Positions 50,811 through 58,063 of a stretch of 64,000 bases of DNA are shown in pieces. A program made the position numbers and the translations under genes. The stretch comes from CAKZQX01 sp034436755 (GTDB lineage: Bacteria > Chloroflexota > Chloroflexia > Chloroflexales > Chloroflexaceae). Positions within the stretch are counted from its first letter, which is position 1; every line of letters begins with the position of its first letter. The stretch lies in the NCBI GenBank assembly GCA_034436755.1, contig DAOTVB010000015.1:56516-120515 (forward strand), given 5' to 3'. The notes beneath the pieces were generated by a model. The model saw nothing but the letters and a program-made list of their open reading frames with translations. It did not search any database and had not been told where the DNA came from.

Positions 50811-51461
50811 TCAAAAGGTCCAGGTCACCAGAAACTCGAGACGCTCACTCAGCGCCGCCAGGTAGGTGCGCAACGCCCCGGCCAGAAAGAAGCCCAGTGC
50901 AACCATCAGGAGCCAGTAGCCGACATGGGCACTGCCCGCCACCAGCCGCCCCAGACCCGTATCGCGCCGCACCGTAAAGTAGAAGTAGCTCAACGTCAGG
51001 ATCACGCCTATAGCCAGCACCGCCGTGCCGATAAGCTGCGGCAGGGTGTTTCCGGCTGGTTGCACCGTATCGATCCACTGCGGGTAGAGCGTCCCCACCA
51101 GCACGCCACCCAGCGCCAGAGCCGCGCCGACCCCAAAGAGCAGCGCCAGGGGAATATTTGCCAGCCAGGAGAAGCCCTGCCGCCCGGTAATCCGGGGCAG
51201 CAGCAGCAGACCCAGGATAAACGGCACGAGCGTGAGGTAGAGATCGAGACTCTGCGGGTTCTCCGCCCCCAGCAAGACTTGAACGACCGCCGGCCAGAGC
51301 ACCTGATGGTAGAGCACCACAAAGGCATAGCCCAGCGACACCCCGATAAACAGGTATTGCGCCAGCCGGAACAGCGGATTATTTTCCGCCCAGACGATCC
51401 GGCTGAACACAAACAGGGTCAGCACAACGCCAACAATTTTGACTACAAGCGCCGTCGCCAT
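50811..51461 (-). CDS. Polytopic membrane protein of unknown function (six helices)
   Basis: A 216-residue protein with six hydrophobic helices, starting ALVVKIVGVVLTLFVFSRIVW and ending GYWLLMVALGFFLAGALRTYLAAL. The second helix pair (LAQYLFIGVSLGYAFVVLYHQVLWP) is followed by YLTLVPFILGLLLLPRITG. I recognise no family. Its ATG overlaps the stop of the large PxWL-motif gene by one base, so the two are translated together. It resembles the membrane protein at 55407 only in general layout. Confidence 0.75.
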   Translation of the reverse strand: MATALVVKIVGVVLTLFVFSRIVWAENNPLFRLAQYLFIGVSLGYAFVVLYHQVLWPAVVQVLLGAENPQSLDLYLTLVPFILGLLLLPRITGRQGFSWLANIPLALLFGVGAALALGGVLVGTLYPQWIDTVQPAGNTLPQLIGTAVLAIGVILTLSYFYFTVRRDTGLGRLVAGSAHVGYWLLMVALGFFLAGALRTYLAALSERLEFLVTWTF

Positions 51462-54400
51462 TACTCCTCGCTCTCCGGGTGCAGCTTCGGCTTCGGCTGG
51501 AGCAGCAGGCCGGCAATGCCCCCGACGATAATCAGGACCACAAAGACCAGCGCGGCGAAATGCTGCAATCCACTGGAGCGAATAGCCGCCACATCATCCA
51601 CACCGCCGCCACTGGCCGCCGCATAATTTAGCGCGCCCTGCCGCCCGACCAGTTGGTAGACATTCGGGTAGCGCAGGTAGGGTTGCACCACCGGCGCGGT
51701 CTCAAACGGCAGCAGGAAGGCCATCGGCACGTCGGGGGTGCTGGTATGCACCTGCTCAATCCAGCCCTGCACATCCTGCGGCTGATCGGCCATAATCAGG
51801 ATCAGATCAAAGTCGGCAACCGTTTCCAGTTGAGTCTGTTCGACCATCCAGCTTCTGGTAGCATCCGCACCCGAGAATGTTCTGAATGACTCGGTAAAAT
51901 TCTGCTGAACCAGACGGCGCAGGGCAAACTCGCCTCCCGGCTGGTAGCCCATCAGCACATAGTCCCGCCCCCCCAGGTCTGCGGTGCGCTGCTCGTCGGT
52001 ATTGTAGCCGGCGGCGCGCAGGGGATCACGAAAGTTGAAGGAGAGCAGTGTGCCCTGCGGATCGGTGCTGAGCACCACAAAGCGCACATTCTGCTCAATC
52101 AGATGCTGCGTAACGGCGGTCTCGAGCGGACGCAGTTCGCTGCTGCGCTGGGCATCCCACTCGTAGGCCACCAGCACAACATCCTCCTCCGAAAGCCCGG
52201 CGACAATGCTGGACAACTCACCGGCAGCGGGGGCCGCCGGATTGGCACTTCCCAGAAACCCTGTTACGGACGGAACAAACAGCCCAATCAGCAGCGCCAG
52301 TGCCAGCAACAGGTAGAGGACGCGCTCCAGACCAACCCGCCGCCAGCGCGCCGGTTCGGCGGGTGCCGGCGTGAGGGTCGTCTCCGGAAATGGTCGGGCC
52401 ACCAGGCGTTGCAGCAGCGCGGCCGCTTCCATCTGGGCCGGGCTGCGCGTGAAGGTTGGCCGGGGCAGCACGGTTGGTGAGGTGGTAGTTGCCACGACTG
52501 GTCCTTCGGCCTCTTCTTCGCCCACACCCAGGTTCGACAGCCAGTCTACCTGCTGCGACTCTTTGGTGCTGACGCGGGGCTCCGGTTCGGTGGGCCGCAA
52601 CCACTCCGGCAGATCCGCTCCACCCAGGAAGCTGCTGCCCTCATCAGCGGTACCGCGTGGTTGCACCGCAGCGGGAGCGGGGGCCTGCGCTACCGGCTCC
52701 TCCCGCAACCAGTCCGGAACATCCTCCTCCGACCCTTCATCCTGCAGCCAGGACGGCAGTGCGTCATCAACCGGCTCTGCGCCGGATGGTGCCGGTGGCG
52801 GCGGGGGTGCGGACGAGCGCGGCGGGAGTGCCGGCTCTTCTAACTCGGTATCGGCACCCTGCAACCAGGAGGGCAGCCCGCCGGTCTGGTCCGCCAGGGG
52901 ATCGTTGGACTCGTCGGTCATCCAGGGCGGCAGATCGCTGCTATCGGTTGTGTCGGTTGTGTCGCTGCCGGCAGCCGGAGGTGCGCTCTCGCCACCAGTC
53001 AGCCAGGCAGGGATATCTTCGGCTCCGGTATCCGCCGGCCCAGCCGGTTCCGCCGTTGCTGCGTCATCACGCAACCAGTCGGGAACATCCGCATCCGGGG
53101 CCGCCGGCGCAGACGGTGGGGCCGCCGACCCGGTATCCGCCGGTCCAGCCGGTTCCGCCGTTGCCGCGTCATCACGCAACCAGTCGGGAACATCCACATC
53201 CGGGGCTGCCGGCGCAGACGGTGGGGCTGCCGACCCGGCATCTCGCAGCCAGTCCGGCTCTTCGGCTTCCGGCAGTGCCTCGGCTGTCGGCGCAGACGGT
53301 GCATCGGCGGATAGCCAGTCAGGCAACTCCTCTTTCTCGACCACATCGGGCATGCGGGGCGGTTCCGCGTCCGACTCCGCGCTCACATCAGCCCGCAGCC
53401 AACTGGGCAAATCTTCCTGGGAGGCTGCCGCACCGGTTGAACCTACATTATCCGCCAGCCAGTCAGGGAGTTCCGTTTCGGCAGCCGCGTCTGCTGGCGC
53501 GGGTGTATCGGCCTCTGACACGGATGGCGGTTCATCTATCGACTGCAACCAGTCAGGCATTGCCCCGGCGTCCGCCATCGCGCCGCCCTCTTCGGGTGGC
53601 GCAGCCTCATCACTCTCGGGCATGGGGGGTGGTTCATCAACGCCCCGCAGCCAACTGGGTATCGCGGCATCTTCCGGCGCGGTTGGGGCTGCGGGCACCT
53701 CGGACTGAGGAGACCAGTCCGGCGTACTGCCGGCTTCGGTCGGCGACTCATCTGCGGAAGCACCACTCAGCCAGGAGGGCATCTCCGGCTCGCTGCCCGA
53801 CGCGGCGGGCTGGTCAAACCAGTTGGTCGTATCCCCCGCTCCGGTTGATGGATCTTCAGGAGTCGCGCCACTCAGCCAGGCGGGCATTTCCGGCGCACCA
53901 CCCGGCTCGCTGCCCGACGCGGCGGGCTGGTCAAACCAGTTGGTCGTATCCCCCGCTCCGGTTGATGGATCTTCAGAAGTCGCGCCACTCAGCCAGGCGG
54001 GCATCTCCGGTTCGCCGCCCGACGCGGTGGGCGCGGTAGTTTCCGGCGGTGCCCCCGGTTCACCCTGGAACCAGTCGGGGATACCGGTTTCTGTGACACC
54101 GGGGGGTTGCTCCGGCGACTGCAACCAGTCCGGCGACTCAGCCGATGATGGTGGTGCTGCCGGCATATCCAAACCAGTTTCGGCAATATCGCGGGAGACT
54201 TCATCGGGCGAGATATCGCGCAGCCAGTCGGGGATACCGGGCTCATCGCCGGCAGGGGATGCGGACGGCGTATCCGCCGGTGCTGCCTCTGCAAACCAGT
54301 CCGGCGACTCTGCGGCCCCAGGTGGCGTGGTGGGAGATCCACCTTCCGTCGCCGCAATATCGCGGGCCATCTCGTCCGGCGAAATATCGCGCAGCCAGTC

Positions 54401-55291
54401 GGGGATACCGGGCTCTTCGGATAATTCCTCCTGGTGCTGGTGGGCTGCGTCCGCAGCCGAAGCCGCGCCGGCCACCATCCAATCAGATGACTCCGTTTCT
54501 GCGGGGGCGGGTGGCGTGAACGGCTCCGGTTCCGCGCTATCGCGGGCTACTTCGTCCGGTGAGATATCCCGCAGCCAGTCGGGCACACCGGTATCACCCT
54601 CACCCTCTGGGCGCTCCGCCTGCTCGGCAGGGGCTGCGGTTGGGCCACCCATCTCCGGTTGCTCGGCAGGCGCAGGCGCAGACTCGGCATCATCTTCCCG
54701 GCCCAGACTGCGCAACCAGTCGGTTGCGCCGACGGGCATCTGCACCCGTGACGCAGGCTGATCCCCGGCTTGATCGGCCGCCGCTGCTTCGGTGGGGAAG
54801 CTATCGGCAGCCTCCGCCGGTGCCGACTCCTCCGGCTGGGCAGTTGCGCGGAGCCAGTCCGGCATTTCTGCGTCATCGGGCTGCGAGCTATCAGACGGGG
54901 CAGCCTCCGCCGGCAGATCGGACGACTGCGCGGCCGTCAGACTGGTGAGCCAATCCGGCTGATCATCAACCGGCAGCGGCTCGTCCTCTTCCATTGCCCC
55001 GATATCACTCTGCAGGTCACGCAGCCAGTCCGGAATAGCCGCATCCGCAGCACTGGACGGGGCTGACTCCTCACTGCGGAACTGGTCAGAGTCCACCGCA
55101 GCCGCAGCCGCAGCCCCCTGCAACCAGTCCGGCACCGCCTCCTCCGGCTCATCGGGTGGGGCGGCCTGCTCCTCGGGCGGAGCGGCCCGCGAAGGCGGAC
55201 GGGGAGGTAGAGGTACGCCCCGCAGCCAGGGTGGCAGCCAGGTTGCATCGTCTGAGTCACCAAATTGCGATCCGCGAGATATCCGATCCAT
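51461..55291 (-). CDS. Large protein with about thirty P-x-W-L motifs and a membrane-anchored C-terminal domain
   Basis: A 1,276-residue protein. Residues 1-980 are acidic, Pro/Ala/Glu-rich and low in complexity, interrupted every 20-50 residues by a short motif of the form [E/I/V]-P-[D/S/A]-W-L-[R/Q/S]-[D/G], for example GIPDWLRDISPDE (three times) and EMPAWLSGAT. I count about thirty. A membrane helix (~990-1012, VLYLLLALALLIGLFVPSV) and a ~230-residue outside domain (VVLVAYEWDAQRSSELRPLETAVTQHLIEQNVRFVVLSTDP, with DFDLILIMADQP) follow, then a second helix (~1244-1264) and a charged tail. The outside domain looks alpha/beta. DNA-level duplications (53790-54010, 53000-53230) show recent motif gain. 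Family unknown to me. Confidence 0.8.
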   Translation of the reverse strand: MDRISRGSQFGDSDDATWLPPWLRGVPLPPRPPSRAAPPEEQAAPPDEPEEAVPDWLQGAAAAAAVDSDQFRSEESAPSSAADAAIPDWLRDLQSDIGAMEEDEPLPVDDQPDWLTSLTAAQSSDLPAEAAPSDSSQPDDAEMPDWLRATAQPEESAPAEAADSFPTEAAAADQAGDQPASRVQMPVGATDWLRSLGREDDAESAPAPAEQPEMGGPTAAPAEQAERPEGEGDTGVPDWLRDISPDEVARDSAEPEPFTPPAPAETESSDWMVAGAASAADAAHQHQEELSEEPGIPDWLRDISPDEMARDIAATEGGSPTTPPGAAESPDWFAEAAPADTPSASPAGDEPGIPDWLRDISPDEVSRDIAETGLDMPAAPPSSAESPDWLQSPEQPPGVTETGIPDWFQGEPGAPPETTAPTASGGEPEMPAWLSGATSEDPSTGAGDTTNWFDQPAASGSEPGGAPEMPAWLSGATPEDPSTGAGDTTNWFDQPAASGSEPEMPSWLSGASADESPTEAGSTPDWSPQSEVPAAPTAPEDAAIPSWLRGVDEPPPMPESDEAAPPEEGGAMADAGAMPDWLQSIDEPPSVSEADTPAPADAAAETELPDWLADNVGSTGAAASQEDLPSWLRADVSAESDAEPPRMPDVVEKEELPDWLSADAPSAPTAEALPEAEEPDWLRDAGSAAPPSAPAAPDVDVPDWLRDDAATAEPAGPADTGSAAPPSAPAAPDADVPDWLRDDAATAEPAGPADTGAEDIPAWLTGGESAPPAAGSDTTDTTDSSDLPPWMTDESNDPLADQTGGLPSWLQGADTELEEPALPPRSSAPPPPPAPSGAEPVDDALPSWLQDEGSEEDVPDWLREEPVAQAPAPAAVQPRGTADEGSSFLGGADLPEWLRPTEPEPRVSTKESQQVDWLSNLGVGEEEAEGPVVATTTSPTVLPRPTFTRSPAQMEAAALLQRLVARPFPETTLTPAPAEPARWRRVGLERVLYLLLALALLIGLFVPSVTGFLGSANPAAPAAGELSSIVAGLSEEDVVLVAYEWDAQRSSELRPLETAVTQHLIEQNVRFVVLSTDPQGTLLSFNFRDPLRAAGYNTDEQRTADLGGRDYVLMGYQPGGEFALRRLVQQNFTESFRTFSGADATRSWMVEQTQLETVADFDLILIMADQPQDVQGWIEQVHTSTPDVPMAFLLPFETAPVVQPYLRYPNVYQLVGRQGALNYAAASGGGVDDVAAIRSSGLQHFAALVFVVLIIVGGIAGLLLQPKPKLHPESEE

Positions 55292-55406
55292 ATGCTTCCG
55301 TTATACGAGCATGCAAGCAGGCACAATCAACCCTGCAACTGCTTCCATCCTCACCTGGTATAGCGATAAAACATTTATTCCCAGCGACATTATCGATCTG
55401 TCGATC

Positions 55407-56048
55407 CTATCGGTCAAGGTAGGGCTGATCAAAGCCGAGCAACACCCGCACACTTGCCACCAGCGTACCGATGGCGGCCCCCAGCAGCAACCCGCGCGCC
55501 CCCGCCAGCGTGACATACTCATTAAACCAGCCAAGTGCTTCGCCGACCAGGGGCAGTGCGGCAACCGGCGGCAACCCCAGAATAAGCACCAGCAGCGCCA
55601 CCACGACAATCACCATCGCCGGAACATTCCGCTCCCGCACCGTACGCAGGATCGCACTCAGGCTAAAGAAGGCCAGAAGCGCCAGCAGACTGCTGGCAAG
55701 CGGCACATAGACCGCCTCAAAGAGCCGCCGGATTGGCTCCTCGGCCAGATTAACTCCGGGCGGACCAGCCAGACCGACAATAATCACCGTAAACATTGCC
55801 AACAGCAGCACGGCACTATAGATCCAGTCGGCATCGCGCCGGAACACGCGTGCGGCATGCGAAAAGGCCACATTAATCAACCCGACCAGGAGGGCCAGGG
55901 CCGTCAGGATCGCCGCCCACTCCACCAGATAGCTGGAGAGGCCACCAACGCCCGGTGCAGCCCGGGCGAAGTCTAACAACACGATGGCCCCGGCGACACC
56001 GGCAATCAGGGTTGCCAGGAGGCGTTTTGGATCGCGGAAAAAGGTCAT
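55407..56048 (-). CDS. Polytopic membrane protein of unknown function
   Basis: A 213-residue protein with about six hydrophobic helices, beginning LLATLIAGVAGAIVLLDFA and containing EWAAILTALALLVGLINVAF, YSAVLLLAMFTVIIVGLAG and AMVIVVVALLVLILGLP. The 50-residue loop GPPGVNLAEEPIRRLFEAVYVPL separates the halves. It ends LLLGAAIGTLVASVRVLLGFDQPY. It lies 115 bases before the PxWL-motif gene and 16 bases after the DUF6754-like gene, in the same direction. No family recognised. Confidence 0.75.
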   Translation of the reverse strand: MTFFRDPKRLLATLIAGVAGAIVLLDFARAAPGVGGLSSYLVEWAAILTALALLVGLINVAFSHAARVFRRDADWIYSAVLLLAMFTVIIVGLAGPPGVNLAEEPIRRLFEAVYVPLASSLLALLAFFSLSAILRTVRERNVPAMVIVVVALLVLILGLPPVAALPLVGEALGWFNEYVTLAGARGLLLGAAIGTLVASVRVLLGFDQPYLDR

Positions 56049-56064
56049 TCACTACCCTCTCACG

Positions 56065-56871
56065 CTATAACAGCCCCGGCAGCGGCGGCAGGCCGAGCGT
56101 CGGCTGGAGCAGACTGTAGAGCAGTCCGCCAATAATCAACAGGATAATCAGCGTACGCAAGAAGTCCTGGGTCAACAGCCGCGACTGGGGCGCGGGGATC
56201 GTTGCCAGGTAGGCCTCCGCCGCAAACACTTCCTCGCCAATCAAGACTGACCGACTGCTCAAAAACATCACCGGCAGCGCGGCGGAAGAGGTACTACCCG
56301 TCACCTGGGGCACCTGGCGCATTGCGCCTTCCTCGCCCAGCAGCAGAAACTCCTGCCCGAAGCTCCCCAGCAGTTGGCTGGCCTCTAACCGCTGCCGGGC
56401 ATAGATCGCCGCAACCCCGGCTGCATAGGCCATCGAGTCATCGTGGGCCAGCAGTTGCACATTGCGCGGATGGTAATCCTGCCCCTGTCCCGCCTGCTGG
56501 TAGGACTGGCGAATCGCCCCGCGCAGTGCCAGATGCGACACCGCATCGCCACTGCTTGCCAGGATATGCGCGCCGTTGAAGGCCGCTTCACTCGCCACCC
56601 GCTCAACGGTCAGCAACCCAACCACCGTTTCGGCGGTAGTTGCGCGATTACCGATCGTCCCGGCCCCCGGCGACACATGGATTGCGCGCCCGGTTTCGGC
56701 GCCGCGCCCGAGGGCGGCCCAGAGCAGATCGAGTGCCGGCAACGGCCGACGAAAGGGTGTCCATCCGGCGCGGATACGCGCATGATACCAGAGCGTCAGG
56801 ATCAACACACCCAACGCAACAACTAAAAGAAGAATCGTTTCCGGGGGGAAATTCAGGAGAGGCATAGACAC
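56065..56871 (-). CDS. DUF6754-like membrane protein, first gene of the envelope cluster
   Basis: A 268-residue protein. One helix near 8-28 (TILLLVVALGVLILTLWYH), a ~200-residue soluble domain with GAETGRAIHVSPGAGTIGNRATTAETVVGLLTVERVASEAA and VQLLAHDDSMAYAAGVAAIYARQRLEASQLLGSFGQEFLLLGE, and a terminal helix (LIILLIIGGLLYSLL). The layout and the G-R-x-I-H-V-S-P-G motif match proteins annotated DUF6754. The 150 bases upstream of it (56880-57020) are the likely promoter region, with AT-rich direct repeats but no clear hexamers. Role unknown. Confidence 0.72.
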   Translation of the reverse strand: MSMPLLNFPPETILLLVVALGVLILTLWYHARIRAGWTPFRRPLPALDLLWAALGRGAETGRAIHVSPGAGTIGNRATTAETVVGLLTVERVASEAAFNGAHILASSGDAVSHLALRGAIRQSYQQAGQGQDYHPRNVQLLAHDDSMAYAAGVAAIYARQRLEASQLLGSFGQEFLLLGEEGAMRQVPQVTGSTSSAALPVMFLSSRSVLIGEEVFAAEAYLATIPAPQSRLLTQDFLRTLIILLIIGGLLYSLLQPTLGLPPLPGLL

Positions 56872-57024
56872 TCCTCATGCTCTGCGGCGCTCATTCTTGT
56901 CAACACAGCAGATGTGGGGCGGGGCATAGTGTACATACTACACAATATGTGTGCAATTACACACAACACTTTACAGCCCTGGCGGGCAACGTGCCTTTGA
57001 GTGTAACCCAAAAGATCGGCTTTG

Positions 57025-57273
57025 TCAACTTTCCTGACGGGCTAAAAGACGGCGTAATTCTTTCCAGCCGGCCTCCTTCGTCAGGGCCACAGCGTAACGC
57101 TCAAAACTACAGCCGGTCGTAAAAGGCCGGGCGAACAGGGCCAACTGGCTGCTGAGGAAGTCGAAGGGCCGGATCATATCCAGGGCGAAGCTGACCGGCG
57201 CACGCAGCCCGGCGTTGGAGAGATGATCCGCCAGATGCTGGAGCGCCTCATGATGCTGGTCGGTTGGGGACAT
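57025..57273 (-). CDS. Small helical protein of unknown function
   Basis: An 82-residue protein, MSPTDQHHEALQHLADHLSNAG then APVSFALDMIRPFDFLSSQLALFARPFTTGCSFERYAVALTKEAGW and a basic end. It looks all-helical and soluble. I know no family. The ATG has GAGG eight bases upstream and overlaps the 3' end of the SRPBCC gene by 26 bases in another frame, so they are probably coupled. Confidence 0.6.
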   Translation of the reverse strand: MSPTDQHHEALQHLADHLSNAGLRAPVSFALDMIRPFDFLSSQLALFARPFTTGCSFERYAVALTKEAGWKELRRLLARQES

Positions 57274-57721
57274 GGGAACCTCGTGCTTCAACCGTCTGCT
57301 TGAGCGCCTGGAGAAACTCGGCCGCCAGCCGCTCGAAGCGCTCACGCTGGGTGGCATTGAGAAAGGAGGCAATCGGACCAGGCATGTCGATATGATCCTG
57401 CCGCTCCAGCCGGTAGCGCCCATCCTCGAGGGGAATGACGCGGCAGCGGTTCGCCCCGGTCAGCGGCGGGATATTCAGGCGAAAGTGAGTCGCCCGCTCC
57501 TGCGGCGTGAAGGTCGTTACTTCCAGGTCGGCATAGACGACACGGCCGCGTATGCGAAAGCGGTAGCCCGGACCGGGCGCACCCGGCGAGAGCAACTCGA
57601 CGCGCACATTCTGCATGGAAGGCATCCAGCCGGGCCAGCCGCCAAAGTCGTCCAGCACCGACCAGACCACCTCGGGCGGCGCGGTAATGATGGTTGTAGC
57701 ATTTATTTCGTAGCGTGCCAT
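57248..57721 (-). CDS. SRPBCC/polyketide cyclase-like protein
   Basis: A 157-residue START/Bet v1-fold protein. ARYEINATTIITAPPEVVWSVLDDFGGWPGWMPSMQNVRVEL is the family beginning (the A-P-x-x-V-W segment), followed by alternating strands (YRFRIRGRVVYADLEVTTFTPQERATHFRLNIPPLTGANRCRVIPL) and the long C-terminal helix. Such proteins hold small hydrophobic molecules. The start at MARYEIN is four bases before the next upstream gene stop (57726). Ligand unknown. Confidence 0.8.
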   Translation of the reverse strand: MARYEINATTIITAPPEVVWSVLDDFGGWPGWMPSMQNVRVELLSPGAPGPGYRFRIRGRVVYADLEVTTFTPQERATHFRLNIPPLTGANRCRVIPLEDGRYRLERQDHIDMPGPIASFLNATQRERFERLAAEFLQALKQTVEARGSHVPNRPAS

Positions 57722-57725
57722 AGCT

Positions 57726-58031
57726 CTATTGTAGCACAGACGGCGGACCGCCCTGTCGCATGCGCCAGTGAACCCAGCGCTGCCGCACATGACTCCCCCG
57801 CCAGCGCGCCGGGAAGTAATCGCCATCGCTGGTAACGACCACCGAGCGAACGCCCCCCGGCACCATGCCATAGGCACGTTCGATGCGCGGATCGAGCACC
57901 GCGCGATAGAACAGCACAGCAACGACGCTGTGGTAGGGAACCGTCAATCCATTGTAGCCCAGCCAGAGCGTCTCCACCGTTTGCTGTCCCACCTTTCCAC
58001 AGGCTATCAGTGCGTCGAACCATTCCGGCAT
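57726..58031 (-). CDS. Conserved-looking protein of unknown function
   Basis: A 101-residue protein beginning MPEWFDALIACGKVGQQTVE and containing TLWLGYNGLTVPYHSVVAVLFYRAVLDPRIERAYGMVPGGVRSVVVTSDGDYFPARW. Its amphipathic strands suggest a small alpha/beta fold. I recognise no family. It lies between recG (stop 58064) and the SRPBCC gene (start 57721) on the same strand. A TATAAT on the minus strand (58047-58052) lies 15 bases before its ATG, but without a -35 box; read-through from recG is as likely. Confidence 0.6.
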   Translation of the reverse strand: MPEWFDALIACGKVGQQTVETLWLGYNGLTVPYHSVVAVLFYRAVLDPRIERAYGMVPGGVRSVVVTSDGDYFPARWRGSHVRQRWVHWRMRQGGPPSVLQ

Positions 58032-58063
58032 GATCGTGTGCGGGGCATTATACCATCCGGTCC

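Noticed and set aside
52371..54761. Ser/Gly/Arg-rich open frames opposite the P-x-W-L gene
   Set aside because: Low-complexity shadows caused by the repetitive minus-strand gene, which has helices, a structured domain and coupled neighbours.
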